Below, one piece after another: positions 48,401 through 63,400 of a DNA stretch of 64,000 nt (its first letter is position 1; each line of letters begins with the position of its first letter). Under the pieces are notes generated by a model. That model did not search any database, was not told where the DNA came from, and saw nothing but the letters and a program-made list of their open reading frames with translations. The stretch covers positions 1-64,000 of the forward strand of contig CAXHUQ010000829.1 of NCBI GenBank assembly GCA_964020085.1, in the 5' to 3' direction. This DNA comes from Micromussa lordhowensis. Lineage: Eukaryota > Cnidaria > Anthozoa > Scleractinia > Lobophylliidae. Both the position numbers and the translations under genes were made by a program.

Positions 48401-51400
48401 GCTGGTTAGCATAGTGCGAGATTTCGCGCAGCTCCGAAAGTTTGCATGTGGACCCGGACCGACCCCAGGAGTGCTTTGGTGCCATTAGTTTGCCAAGTTG
48501 CGAGACGCGTCAAGCTCGGCTAACTAGTCAGCCAGCTGGCCACGCCTGGGGATCTGCCGGGCTGATTAGCATAGTGGGAGATTTTGCGCAGCTCCGATAC
48601 TTCGCATTTGGAACCGGACCGACCCCGGGAGTGCTTTGGTGGTATTAGTTTGCAAAGTTGCGACGCGCGCAAAGTTCGGCTAATTAGCAAACGGGCTGGT
48701 TAGCATAGTGCGAGATTTCGCGCAGCTCCGAAAGTTTGCATGTGGACCCGGACCGACCCCAGGAGTGCTTTGGTGCCATTAGTTTGCCAAGTTGCGAGAC
48801 GCGTCAAGCTCGGCTAACTAGTCAGCCAGCTGGCCACGCCTGGGGATCTGCCGGGCTGATTAGCATAGTGGGAGATTTTGCGCAGCTCCGATACTTCGCA
48901 TTTGGAACCGGACCGACCCCGGGAGTGCTTTGGTGGTATTAGTTTGCAAAGTTGCGACGCGCGCAAAGTTCGGCTAATTAGCAAACGGGCTGGTTAGCAT
49001 AGTGCGAGATTTCGCGCAGCTCCGAAAGTTTGCATGTGGACCCGGACCGACCCCAGGAGTGCTTTGGTGCCATTAGTTTGCCAAGTTGCGAGACGCGTCA
49101 AGCTCGGCTAACTAGTCAGCCAGCTGGCCACGCCTGGGGATCTGCCGGGCTGATTAGCATAGTGGGAGATTTTGCGCAGCTCCGATACTTCGCATTTGGA
49201 ACCGGACCGACCCCGGGAGTGCTTTGGTGGTATTAGTTTGCAAAGTTGCGACGCGCGCAAAGTTCGGCTAATTAGCAAACGGGCTGGTTAGCATAGTGCG
49301 AGATTTCGCGCAGCTCCGAAAGTTTGCATGTGGACCCGGACCGACCCCAGGAGTGCTTTGGTGCCATTAGTTTGCCAAGTTGCGAGACGCGTCAAGCTCG
49401 GCTAACTAGTCAGCCAGCTGGCCACGCCTGGGGATCTGCCGGGCTGATTAGCATAGTGGGAGATTTTGCGCAGCTCCGATACTTCGCATTTGGAACCGGA
49501 CCGACCCCGGGAGTGCTTTGGTGGTATTAGTTTGCAAAGTTGCGACGCGCGCAAAGTTCGGCTAATTAGCAAACGGGCTGGTTAGCATAGTGCGAGATTT
49601 CGCGCAGCTCCGAAAGTTTGCATGTGGACCCGGACCGACCCCAGGAGTGCTTTGGTGCCATTAGTTTGCCAAGTTGCGAGACGCGTCAAGCTCGGCTAAC
49701 TAGTCAGCCAGCTGGCCACGCCTGGGGATCTGCCGGGCTGATTAGCATAGTGGGAGATTTTGCGCAGCTCCGATACTTCGCATTTGGAACCGGACCGACC
49801 CCGGGAGTGCTTTGGTGGTATTAGTTTGCAAAGTTGCGACGCGCGCAAAGTTCGGCTAATTAGCAAACGGGCTGGTTAGCATAGTGCGAGATTTCGCGCA
49901 GCTCCGAAAGTTTGCATGTGGACCCGGACCGACCCCAGGAGTGCTTTGGTGCCATTAGTTTGCCAAGTTGCGAGACGCGTCAAGCTCGGCTAACTAGTCA
50001 GCCAGCTGGCCACGCCTGGGGATCTGCCGGGCTGATTAGCATAGTGGGAGATTTTGCGCAGCTCCGATACTTCGCATTTGGAACCGGACCGACCCCGGGA
50101 GTGCTTTGGTGGTATTAGTTTGCAAAGTTGCGACGCGCGCAAAGTTCGGCTAATTAGCAAACGGGCTGGTTAGCATAGTGCGAGATTTCGCGCAGCTCCG
50201 AAAGTTTGCATGTGGACCCGGACCGACCCCAGGAGTGCTTTGGTGCCATTAGTTTGCCAAGTTGCGAGACGCGTCAAGCTCGGCTAACTAGTCAGCCAGC
50301 TGGCCACGCCTGGGGATCTGCCGGGCTGATTAGCATAGTGGGAGATTTTGCGCAGCTCCGATACTTCGCATTTGGAACCGGACCGACCCCGGGAGTGCTT
50401 TGGTGGTATTAGTTTGCAAAGTTGCGACGCGCGCAAAGTTCGGCTAATTAGCAAACGGGCTGGTTAGCATAGTGCGAGATTTCGCGCAGCTCCGAAAGTT
50501 TGCATGTGGACCCGGACCGACCCCAGGAGTGCTTTGGTGCCATTAGTTTGCCAAGTTGCGAGACGCGTCAAGCTCGGCTAACTAGTCAGCCAGCTGGCCA
50601 CGCCTGGGGATCTGCCGGGCTGATTAGCATAGTGGGAGATTTTGCGCAGCTCCGATACTTCGCATTTGGAACCGGACCGACCCCGGGAGTGCTTTGGTGG
50701 TATTAGTTTGCAAAGTTGCGACGCGCGCAAAGTTCGGCTAATTAGCAAACGGGCTGGTTAGCATAGTGCGAGATTTCGCGCAGCTCCGAAAGTTTGCATG
50801 TGGACCCGGACCGACCCCAGGAGTGCTTTGGTGCCATTAGTTTGCCAAGTTGCGAGACGCGTCAAGCTCGGCTAACTAGTCAGCCAGCTGGCCACGCCTG
50901 GGGATCTGCCGGGCTGATTAGCATAGTGGGAGATTTTGCGCAGCTCCGATACTTCGCATTTGGAACCGGACCGACCCCGGGAGTGCTTTGGTGGTATTAG
51001 TTTGCAAAGTTGCGACGCGCGCAAAGTTCGGCTAATTAGCAAACGGGCTGGTTAGCATAGTGCGAGATTTCGCGCAGCTCCGAAAGTTTGCATGTGGACC
51101 CGGACCGACCCCAGGAGTGCTTTGGTGCCATTAGTTTGCCAAGTTGCGAGACGCGTCAAGCTCGGCTAACTAGTCAGCCAGCTGGCCACGCCTGGGGATC
51201 TGCCGGGCTGATTAGCATAGTGGGAGATTTTGCGCAGCTCCGATACTTCGCATTTGGAACCGGACCGACCCCGGGAGTGCTTTGGTGGTATTAGTTTGCA
51301 AAGTTGCGACGCGCGCAAAGTTCGGCTAATTAGCAAACGGGCTGGTTAGCATAGTGCGAGATTTCGCGCAGCTCCGAAAGTTTGCATGTGGACCCGGACC

Positions 51401-54400
51401 GACCCCAGGAGTGCTTTGGTGCCATTAGTTTGCCAAGTTGCGAGACGCGTCAAGCTCGGCTAACTAGTCAGCCAGCTGGCCACGCCTGGGGATCTGCCGG
51501 GCTGATTAGCATAGTGGGAGATTTTGCGCAGCTCCGATACTTCGCATTTGGAACCGGACCGACCCCGGGAGTGCTTTGGTGGTATTAGTTTGCAAAGTTG
51601 CGACGCGCGCAAAGTTCGGCTAATTAGCAAACGGGCTGGTTAGCATAGTGCGAGATTTCGCGCAGCTCCGAAAGTTTGCATGTGGACCCGGACCGACCCC
51701 AGGAGTGCTTTGGTGCCATTAGTTTGCCAAGTTGCGAGACGCGTCAAGCTCGGCTAACTAGTCAGCCAGCTGGCCACGCCTGGGGATCTGCCGGGCTGAT
51801 TAGCATAGTGGGAGATTTTGCGCAGCTCCGATACTTCGCATTTGGAACCGGACCGACCCCGGGAGTGCTTTGGTGGTATTAGTTTGCAAAGTTGCGACGC
51901 GCGCAAAGTTCGGCTAATTAGCAAACGGGCTGGTTAGCATAGTGCGAGATTTCGCGCAGCTCCGAAAGTTTGCATGTGGACCCGGACCGACCCCAGGAGT
52001 GCTTTGGTGCCATTAGTTTGCCAAGTTGCGAGACGCGTCAAGCTCGGCTAACTAGTCAGCCAGCTGGCCACGCCTGGGGATCTGCCGGGCTGATTAGCAT
52101 AGTGGGAGATTTTGCGCAGCTCCGATACTTCGCATTTGGAACCGGACCGACCCCGGGAGTGCTTTGGTGGTATTAGTTTGCAAAGTTGCGACGCGCGCAA
52201 AGTTCGGCTAATTAGCAAACGGGCTGGTTAGCATAGTGCGAGATTTCGCGCAGCTCCGAAAGTTTGCATGTGGACCCGGACCGACCCCAGGAGTGCTTTG
52301 GTGCCATTAGTTTGCCAAGTTGCGAGACGCGTCAAGCTCGGCTAACTAGTCAGCCAGCTGGCCACGCCTGGGGATCTGCCGGGCTGATTAGCATAGTGGG
52401 AGATTTTGCGCAGCTCCGATACTTCGCATTTGGAACCGGACCGACCCCGGGAGTGCTTTGGTGGTATTAGTTTGCAAAGTTGCGACGCGCGCAAAGTTCG
52501 GCTAATTAGCAAACGGGCTGGTTAGCATAGTGCGAGATTTCGCGCAGCTCCGAAAGTTTGCATGTGGACCCGGACCGACCCCAGGAGTGCTTTGGTGCCA
52601 TTAGTTTGCCAAGTTGCGAGACGCGTCAAGCTCGGCTAACTAGTCAGCCAGCTGGCCACGCCTGGGGATCTGCCGGGCTGATTAGCATAGTGGGAGATTT
52701 TGCGCAGCTCCGATACTTCGCATTTGGAACCGGACCGATCCCGGGAGTGCTTTGGTGGTATTAGTTTGCAAAGTTGCGACGCGCGCAAAGTTCGGCTAAT
52801 TAGCAAACGGGCTGGTTAGCATAGTGCGAGATTTCGCGCAGCTCCGAAAGTTTGCATGTGGACCCGGACCGACCCCAGGAGTGCTTTGGTGCCATTAGTT
52901 TGCCAAGTTGCGAGACGCGTCAAGCTCGGCTAACTAGTCAGCCAGCTGGCCACGCCTGGGGATCTGCCGGGCTGATTAGCATAGTGGGAGATTTTGCGCA
53001 GCTCCGATACTTCGCATTTGGAACCGGACCGACCCCGGGAGTGCTTTGGTGGTATTAGTTTGCAAAGTTGCGACGCGCGCAAAGTTCGGCTAATTAGCAA
53101 ACGGGCTGGTTAGCATAGTGCGAGATTTCGCGCAGCTCCGAAAGTTTGCATGTGGACCCGGACCGACCCCAGGAGTGCTTTGGTGCCATTAGTTTGCCAA
53201 GTTGCGAGACGCGTCAAGCTCGGCTAACTAGTCAGCCAGCTGGCCACGCCTGGGGATCTGCCGGGCTGATTAGCATAGTGGGAGATTTTGCGCAGCTCCG
53301 ATACTTCGCATTTGGAACCGGACCGACCCCGGGAGTGCTTTGGTGGTATTAGTTTGCAAAGTTGCGACGCGCGCAAAGTTCGGCTAATTAGCAAACGGGC
53401 TGGTTAGCATAGTGCGAGATTTCGCGCAGCTCCGAAAGTTTGCATGTGGACCCGGACCGACCCCAGGAGTGCTTTGGTGCCATTAGTTTGCCAAGTTGCG
53501 AGACGCGTCAAGCTCGGCTAACTAGTCAGCCAGCTGGCCACGCCTGGGGATCTGCCGGGCTGATTAGCATAGTGGGAGATTTTGCGCAGCTCCGATACTT
53601 CGCATTTGGAACCGGACCGACCCCGGGAGTGCTTTGGTGGTATTAGTTTGCAAAGTTGCGACGCGCGCAAAGTTCGGCTAATTAGCAAACGGGCTGGTTA
53701 GCATAGTGCGAGATTTCGCGCAGCTCCGAAAGTTTGCATGTGGACCCGGACCGACCCCAGGAGTGCTTTGGTGCCATTAGTTTGCCAAGTTGCGAGACGC
53801 GTCAAGCTCGGCTAACTAGTCAGCCAGCTGGCCACGCCTGGGGATCTGCCGGGCTGATTAGCATAGTGGGAGATTTTGCGCAGCTCCGATACTTCGCATT
53901 TGGAACCGGACCGACCCCGGGAGTGCTTTGGTGGTATTAGTTTGCAAAGTTGCGACGCGCGCAAAGTTCGGCTAATTAGCAAACGGGCTGGTTAGCATAG
54001 TGCGAGATTTCGCGCAGCTCCGAAAGTTTGCATGTGGACCCGGACCGACCCCAGGAGTGCTTTGGTGCCATTAGTTTGCCAAGTTGCGAGACGCGTCAAG
54101 CTCGGCTAACTAGTCAGCCAGCTGGCCACGCCTGGGGATCTGCCGGGCTGATTAGCATAGTGGGAGATTTTGCGCAGCTCCGATACTTCGCATTTGGAAC
54201 CGGACCGACCCCGGGAGTGCTTTGGTGGTATTAGTTTGCAAAGTTGCGACGCGCGCAAAGTTCGGCTAATTAGCAAACGGGCTGGTTAGCATAGTGCGAG
54301 ATTTCGCGCAGCTCCGAAAGTTTGCATGTGGACCCGGACCGACCCCAGGAGTGCTTTGGTGCCATTAGTTTGCCAAGTTGCGAGACGCGTCAAGCTCGGC

Positions 54401-57400
54401 TAACTAGTCAGCCAGCTGGCCACGCCTGGGGATCTGCCGGGCTGATTAGCATAGTGGGAGATTTTGCGCAGCTCCGATACTTCGCATTTGGAACCGGACC
54501 GACCCCGGGAGTGCTTTGGTGGTATTAGTTTGCAAAGTTGCGACGCGCGCAAAGTTCGGCTAATTAGCAAACGGGCTGGTTAGCATAGTGCGAGATTTCG
54601 CGCAGCTCCGAAAGTTTGCATGTGGACCCGGACCGACCCCAGGAGTGCTTTGGTGCCATTAGTTTGCCAAGTTGCGAGACGCGTCAAGCTCGGCTAACTA
54701 GTCAGCCAGCTGGCCACGCCTGGGGATCTGCCGGGCTGATTAGCATAGTGGGAGATTTTGCGCAGCTCCGATACTTCGCATTTGGAACCGGACCGACCCC
54801 GGGAGTGCTTTGGTGGTATTAGTTTGCAAAGTTGCGACGCGCGCAAAGTTCGGCTAATTAGCAAACGGGCTGGTTAGCATAGTGCGAGATTTCGCGCAGC
54901 TCCGAAAGTTTGCATGTGGACCCGGACCGACCCCAGGAGTGCTTTGGTGCCATTAGTTTGCCAAGTTGCGAGACGCGTCAAGCTCGGCTAACTAGTCAGC
55001 CAGCTGGCCACGCCTGGGGATCTGCCGGGCTGATTAGCATAGTGGGAGATTTTGCGCAGCTCCGATACTTCGCATTTGGAACCGGACCGACCCCGGGAGT
55101 GCTTTGGTGGTATTAGTTTGCAAAGTTGCGACGCGCGCAAAGTTCGGCTAATTAGCAAACGGGCTGGTTAGCATAGTGCGAGATTTCGCGCAGCTCCGAA
55201 AGTTTGCATGTGGACCCGGACCGACCCCAGGAGTGCTTTGGTGCCATTAGTTTGCCAAGTTGCGAGACGCGTCAAGCTCGGCTAACTAGTCAGCCAGCTG
55301 GCCACGCCTGGGGATCTGCCGGGCTGATTAGCATAGTGGGAGATTTTGCGCAGCTCCGATACTTCGCATTTGGAACCGGACCGACCCCGGGAGTGCTTTG
55401 GTGGTATTAGTTTGCAAAGTTGCGACGCGCGCAAAGTTCGGCTAATTAGCAAACGGGCTGGTTAGCATAGTGCGAGATTTCGCGCAGCTCCGAAAGTTTG
55501 CATGTGGACCCGGACCGACCCCAGGAGTGCTTTGGTGCCATTAGTTTGCCAAGTTGCGAGACGCGTCAAGCTCGGCTAACTAGTCAGCCAGCTGGCCACG
55601 CCTGGGGATCTGCCGGGCTGATTAGCATAGTGGGAGATTTTGCGCAGCTCCGATACTTCGCATTTGGAACCGGACCGACCCCGGGAGTGCTTTGGTGGTA
55701 TTAGTTTGCAAAGTTGCGACGCGCGCAAAGTTCGGCTAATTAGCAAACGGGCTGGTTAGCATAGTGCGAGATTTCGCGCAGCTCCGAAAGTTTGCATGTG
55801 GACCCGGACCGACCCCAGGAGTGCTTTGGTGCCATTAGTTTGCCAAGTTGCGAGACGCGTCAAGCTCGGCTAACTAGTCAGCCAGCTGGCCACGCCTGGG
55901 GATCTGCCGGGCTGATTAGCATAGTGGGAGATTTTGCGCAGCTCCGATACTTCGCATTTGGAACCGGACCGACCCCGGGAGTGCTTTGGTGGTATTAGTT
56001 TGCAAAGTTGCGACGCGCGCAAAGTTCGGCTAATTAGCAAACGGGCTGGTTAGCATAGTGCGAGATTTCGCGCAGCTCCGAAAGTTTGCATGTGGACCCG
56101 GACCGACCCCAGGAGTGCTTTGGTGCCATTAGTTTGCCAAGTTGCGAGACGCGTCAAGCTCGGCTAACTAGTCAGCCAGCTGGCCACGCCTGGGGATCTG
56201 CCGGGCTGATTAGCATAGTGGGAGATTTTGCGCAGCTCCGATACTTCGCATTTGGAACCGGACCGACCCCGGGAGTGCTTTGGTGGTATTAGTTTGCAAA
56301 GTTGCGACGCGCGCAAAGTTCGGCTAATTAGCAAACGGGCTGGTTAGCATAGTGCGAGATTTCGCGCAGCTCCGAAAGTTTGCATGTGGACCCGGACCGA
56401 CCCCAGGAGTGCTTTGGTGCCATTAGTTTGCCAAGTTGCGAGACGCGTCAAGCTCGGCTAACTAGTCAGCCAGCTGGCCACGCCTGGGGATCTGCCGGGC
56501 TGATTAGCATAGTGGGAGATTTTGCGCAGCTCCGATACTTCGCATTTGGAACCGGACCGACCCCGGGAGTGCTTTGGTGGTATTAGTTTGCAAAGTTGCG
56601 ACGCGCGCAAAGTTCGGCTAATTAGCAAACGGGCTGGTTAGCATAGTGCGAGATTTCGCGCAGCTCCGAAAGTTTGCATGTGGACCCGGACCGACCCCAG
56701 GAGTGCTTTGGTGCCATTAGTTTGCCAAGTTGCGAGACGCGTCAAGCTCGGCTAACTAGTCAGCCAGCTGGCCACGCCTGGGGATCTGCCGGGCTGATTA
56801 GCATAGTGGGAGATTTTGCGCAGCTCCGATACTTCGCATTTGGAACCGGACCGACCCCGGGAGTGCTTTGGTGGTATTAGTTTGCAAAGTTGCGACGCGC
56901 GCAAAGTTCGGCTAATTAGCAAACGGGCTGGTTAGCATAGTGCGAGATTTCGCGCAGCTCCGAAAGTTTGCATGTGGACCCGGACCGACCCCAGGAGTGC
57001 TTTGGTGCCATTAGTTTGCCAAGTTGCGAGACGCGTCAAGCTCGGCTAACTAGTCAGCCAGCTGGCCACGCCTGGGGATCTGCCGGGCTGATTAGCATAG
57101 TGGGAGATTTTGCGCAGCTCCGATACTTCGCATTTGGAACCGGACCGACCCCGGGAGTGCTTTGGTGGTATTAGTTTGCAAAGTTGCGACGCGCGCAAAG
57201 TTCGGCTAATTAGCAAACGGGCTGGTTAGCATAGTGCGAGATTTCGCGCAGCTCCGAAAGTTTGCATGTGGACCCGGACCGACCCCAGGAGTGCTTTGGT
57301 GCCATTAGTTTGCCAAGTTGCGAGACGCGTCAAGCTCGGCTAACTAGTCAGCCAGCTGGCCACGCCTGGGGATCTGCCGGGCTGATTAGCATAGTGGGAG

Positions 57401-60400
57401 ATTTTGCGCAGCTCCGATACTTCGCATTTGGAACCGGACCGACCCCGGGAGTGCTTTGGTGGTATTAGTTTGCAAAGTTGCGACGCGCGCAAAGTTCGGC
57501 TAATTAGCAAACGGGCTGGTTAGCATAGTGCGAGATTTCGCGCAGCTCCGAAAGTTTGCATGTGGACCCGGACCGACCCCAGGAGTGCTTTGGTGCCATT
57601 AGTTTGCCAAGTTGCGAGACGCGTCAAGCTCGGCTAACTAGTCAGCCAGCTGGCCACGCCTGGGGATCTGCCGGGCTGATTAGCATAGTGGGAGATTTTG
57701 CGCAGCTCCGATACTTCGCATTTGGAACCGGACCGACCCCGGGAGTGCTTTGGTGGTATTAGTTTGCAAAGTTGCGACGCGCGCAAAGTTCGGCTAATTA
57801 GCAAACGGGCTGGTTAGCATAGTGCGAGATTTCGCGCAGCTCCGAAAGTTTGCATGTGGACCCGGACCGACCCCAGGAGTGCTTTGGTGCCATTAGTTTG
57901 CCAAGTTGCGAGACGCGTCAAGCTCGGCTAACTAGTCAGCCAGCTGGCCACGCCTGGGGATCTGCCGGGCTGATTAGCATAGTGGGAGATTTTGCGCAGC
58001 TCCGATACTTCGCATTTGGAACCGGACCGACCCCGGGAGTGCTTTGGTGGTATTAGTTTGCAAAGTTGCGACGCGCGCAAAGTTCGGCTAATTAGCAAAC
58101 GGGCTGGTTAGCATAGTGCGAGATTTCGCGCAGCTCCGAAAGTTTGCATGTGGACCCGGACCGACCCCAGGAGTGCTTTGGTGCCATTAGTTTGCCAAGT
58201 TGCGAGACGCGTCAAGCTCGGCTAACTAGTCAGCCAGCTGGCCACGCCTGGGGATCTGCCGGGCTGATTAGCATAGTGGGAGATTTTGCGCAGCTCCGAT
58301 ACTTCGCATTTGGAACCGGACCGACCCCGGGAGTGCTTTGGTGGTATTAGTTTGCAAAGTTGCGACGCGCGCAAAGTTCGGCTAATTAGCAAACGGGCTG
58401 GTTAGCATAGTGCGAGATTTCGCGCAGCTCCGAAAGTTTGCATGTGGACCCGGACCGACCCCAGGAGTGCTTTGGTGCCATTAGTTTGCCAAGTTGCGAG
58501 ACGCGTCAAGCTCGGCTAACTAGTCAGCCAGCTGGCCACGCCTGGGGATCTGCCGGGCTGATTAGCATAGTGGGAGATTTTGCGCAGCTCCGATACTTCG
58601 CATTTGGAACCGGACCGACCCCGGGAGTGCTTTGGTGGTATTAGTTTGCAAAGTTGCGACGCGCGCAAAGTTCGGCTAATTAGCAAACGGGCTGGTTAGC
58701 ATAGTGCGAGATTTCGCGCAGCTCCGAAAGTTTGCATGTGGACCCGGACCGACCCCAGGAGTGCTTTGGTGCCATTAGTTTGCCAAGTTGCGAGACGCGT
58801 CAAGCTCGGCTAACTAGTCAGCCAGCTGGCCACGCCTGGGGATCTGCCGGGCTGATTAGCATAGTGGGAGATTTTGCGCAGCTCCGATACTTCGCATTTG
58901 GAACCGGACCGACCCCGGGAGTGCTTTGGTGGTATTAGTTTGCAAAGTTGCGACGCGCGCAAAGTTCGGCTAATTAGCAAACGGGCTGGTTAGCATAGTG
59001 CGAGATTTCGCGCAGCTCCGAAAGTTTGCATGTGGACCCGGACCGACCCCAGGAGTGCTTTGGTGCCATTAGTTTGCCAAGTTGCGAGACGCGTCAAGCT
59101 CGGCTAACTAGTCAGCCAGCTGGCCACGCCTGGGGATCTGCCGGGCTGATTAGCATAGTGGGAGATTTTGCGCAGCTCCGATACTTCGCATTTGGAACCG
59201 GACCGACCCCGGGAGTGCTTTGGTGGTATTAGTTTGCAAAGTTGCGACGCGCGCAAAGTTCGGCTAATTAGCAAACGGGCTGGTTAGCATAGTGCGAGAT
59301 TTCGCGCAGCTCCGAAAGTTTGCATGTGGACCCGGACCGACCCCAGGAGTGCTTTGGTGCCATTAGTTTGCCAAGTTGCGAGACGCGTCAAGCTCGGCTA
59401 ACTAGTCAGCCAGCTGGCCACGCCTGGGGATCTGCCGGGCTGATTAGCATAGTGGGAGATTTTGCGCAGCTCCGATACTTCGCATTTGGAACCGGACCGA
59501 CCCCGGGAGTGCTTTGGTGGTATTAGTTTGCAAAGTTGCGACGCGCGCAAAGTTCGGCTAATTAGCAAACGGGCTGGTTAGCATAGTGCGAGATTTCGCG
59601 CAGCTCCGAAAGTTTGCATGTGGACCCGGACCGACCCCAGGAGTGCTTTGGTGCCATTAGTTTGCCAAGTTGCGAGACGCGTCAAGCTCGGCTAACTAGT
59701 CAGCCAGCTGGCCACGCCTGGGGATCTGCCGGGCTGATTAGCATAGTGGGAGATTTTGCGCAGCTCCGATACTTCGCATTTGGAACCGGACCGACCCCGG
59801 GAGTGCTTTGGTGGTATTAGTTTGCAAAGTTGCGACGCGCGCAAAGTTCGGCTAATTAGCAAACGGGCTGGTTAGCATAGTGCGAGATTTCGCGCAGCTC
59901 CGAAAGTTTGCATGTGGACCCGGACCGACCCCAGGAGTGCTTTGGTGCCATTAGTTTGCCAAGTTGCGAGACGCGTCAAGCTCGGCTAACTAGTCAGCCA
60001 GCTGGCCACGCCTGGGGATCTGCCGGGCTGATTAGCATAGTGGGAGATTTTGCGCAGCTCCGATACTTCGCATTTGGAACCGGACCGACCCCGGGAGTGC
60101 TTTGGTGGTATTAGTTTGCAAAGTTGCGACGCGCGCAAAGTTCGGCTAATTAGCAAACGGGCTGGTTAGCATAGTGCGAGATTTCGCGCAGCTCCGAAAG
60201 TTTGCATGTGGACCCGGACCGACCCCAGGAGTGCTTTGGTGCCATTAGTTTGCCAAGTTGCGAGACGCGTCAAGCTCGGCTAACTAGTCAGCCAGCTGGC
60301 CACGCCTGGGGATCTGCCGGGCTGATTAGCATAGTGGGAGATTTTGCGCAGCTCCGATACTTCGCATTTGGAACCGGACCGACCCCGGGAGTGCTTTGGT

Positions 60401-63400
60401 GGTATTAGTTTGCAAAGTTGCGACGCGCGCAAAGTTCGGCTAATTAGCAAACGGGCTGGTTAGCATAGTGCGAGATTTCGCGCAGCTCCGAAAGTTTGCA
60501 TGTGGACCCGGACCGACCCCAGGAGTGCTTTGGTGCCATTAGTTTGCCAAGTTGCGAGACGCGTCAAGCTCGGCTAACTAGTCAGCCAGCTGGCCACGCC
60601 TGGGGATCTGCCGGGCTGATTAGCATAGTGGGAGATTTTGCGCAGCTCCGATACTTCGCATTTGGAACCGGACCGACCCCGGGAGTGCTTTGGTGGTATT
60701 AGTTTGCAAAGTTGCGACGCGCGCAAAGTTCGGCTAATTAGCAAACGGGCTGGTTAGCATAGTGCGAGATTTCGCGCAGCTCCGAAAGTTTGCATGTGGA
60801 CCCGGACCGACCCCAGGAGTGCTTTGGTGCCATTAGTTTGCCAAGTTGCGAGACGCGTCAAGCTCGGCTAACTAGTCAGCCAGCTGGCCACGCCTGGGGA
60901 TCTGCCGGGCTGATTAGCATAGTGGGAGATTTTGCGCAGCTCCGATACTTCGCATTTGGAACCGGACCGACCCCGGGAGTGCTTTGGTGGTATTAGTTTG
61001 CAAAGTTGCGACGCGCGCAAAGTTCGGCTAATTAGCAAACGGGCTGGTTAGCATAGTGCGAGATTTCGCGCAGCTCCGAAAGTTTGCATGTGGACCCGGA
61101 CCGACCCCAGGAGTGCTTTGGTGCCATTAGTTTGCCAAGTTGCGAGACGCGTCAAGCTCGGCTAACTAGTCAGCCAGCTGGCCACGCCTGGGGATCTGCC
61201 GGGCTGATTAGCATAGTGGGAGATTTTGCGCAGCTCCGATACTTCGCATTTGGAACCGGACCGACCCCGGGAGTGCTTTGGTGGTATTAGTTTGCAAAGT
61301 TGCGACGCGCGCAAAGTTCGGCTAATTAGCAAACGGGCTGGTTAGCATAGTGCGAGATTTCGCGCAGCTCCGAAAGTTTGCATGTGGACCCGGACCGACC
61401 CCAGGAGTGCTTTGGTGCCATTAGTTTGCCAAGTTGCGAGACGCGTCAAGCTCGGCTAACTAGTCAGCCAGCTGGCCACGCCTGGGGATCTGCCGGGCTG
61501 ATTAGCATAGTGGGAGATTTTGCGCAGCTCCGATACTTCGCATTTGGAACCGGACCGACCCCGGGAGTGCTTTGGTGGTATTAGTTTGCAAAGTTGCGAC
61601 GCGCGCAAAGTTCGGCTAATTAGCAAACGGGCTGGTTAGCATAGTGCGAGATTTCGCGCAGCTCCGAAAGTTTGCATGTGGACCCGGACCGACCCCAGGA
61701 GTGCTTTGGTGCCATTAGTTTGCCAAGTTGCGAGACGCGTCAAGCTCGGCTAACTAGTCAGCCAGCTGGCCACGCCTGGGGATCTGCCGGGCTGATTAGC
61801 ATAGTGGGAGATTTTGCGCAGCTCCGATACTTCGCATTTGGAACCGGACCGACCCCGGGAGTGCTTTGGTGGTATTAGTTTGCAAAGTTGCGACGCGCGC
61901 AAAGTTCGGCTAATTAGCAAACGGGCTGGTTAGCATAGTGCGAGATTTCGCGCAGCTCCGAAAGTTTGCATGTGGACCCGGACCGACCCCAGGAGTGCTT
62001 TGGTGCCATTAGTTTGCCAAGTTGCGAGACGCGTCAAGCTCGGCTAACTAGTCAGCCAGCTGGCCACGCCTGGGGATCTGCCGGGCTGATTAGCATAGTG
62101 GGAGATTTTGCGCAGCTCCGATACTTCGCATTTGGAACCGGACCGACCCCGGGAGTGCTTTGGTGGTATTAGTTTGCAAAGTTGCGACGCGCGCAAAGTT
62201 CGGCTAATTAGCAAACGGGCTGGTTAGCATAGTGCGAGATTTCGCGCAGCTCCGAAAGTTTGCATGTGGACCCGGACCGACCCCAGGAGTGCTTTGGTGC
62301 CATTAGTTTGCCAAGTTGCGAGACGCGTCAAGCTCGGCTAACTAGTCAGCCAGCTGGCCACGCCTGGGGATCTGCCGGGCTGATTAGCATAGTGGGAGAT
62401 TTTGCGCAGCTCCGATACTTCGCATTTGGAACCGGACCGACCCCGGGAGTGCTTTGGTGGTATTAGTTTGCAAAGTTGCGACGCGCGCAAAGTTCGGCTA
62501 ATTAGCAAACGGGCTGGTTAGCATAGTGCGAGATTTCGCGCAGCTCCGAAAGTTTGCATGTGGACCCGGACCGACCCCAGGAGTGCTTTGGTGCCATTAG
62601 TTTGCCAAGTTGCGAGACGCGTCAAGCTCGGCTAACTAGTCAGCCAGCTGGCCACGCCTGGGGATCTGCCGGGCTGATTAGCATAGTGGGAGATTTTGCG
62701 CAGCTCCGATACTTCGCATTTGGAACCGGACCGACCCCGGGAGTGCTTCGGTGGTATTAGTTTGCAAAGTTGCGACGCGCGCAAAGTTCGGCTAATTAGC
62801 AAACGGGCTGGTTAGCATAGTGCGAGATTTCGCGCAGCTCCGAAAGTTTGCATGTGGACCCGGACCGACCCCAGGAGTGCTTTGGTGCCATTAGTTTGCC
62901 AAGTTGCGAGACGCGTCAAGCTCGGCTAACTAGTCAGCCAGCTGGCCACGCCTGGGGATCTGCCGGGCTGATTAGCATAGTGGGAGATTTTGCGCAGCTC
63001 CGATACTTCGCATTTGGAACCGGACCGACCCCGGGAGTGCTTTGGTGGTATTAGTTTGCAAAGTTGCGACGCGCGCAAAGTTCGGCTAATTAGCAAACGG
63101 GCTGGTTAGCATAGTGCGAGATTTCGCGCAGCTCCGAAAGTTTGCATGTGGACCCGGACCGACCCCAGGAGTGCTTTGGTGCCATTAGTTTGCCAAGTTG
63201 CGAGACGCGTCAAGCTCGGCTAACTAGTCAGCCAGCTGGCCACGCCTGGGGATCTGCCGGGCTGATTAGCATAGTGGGAGATTTTGCGCAGCTCCGATAC
63301 TTCGCATTTGGAACCGGACCGACCCCGGGAGTGCTTTGGTGGTATTAGTTTGCAAAGTTGCGACGCGCGCAAAGTTCGGCTAATTAGCAAACGGGCTGGT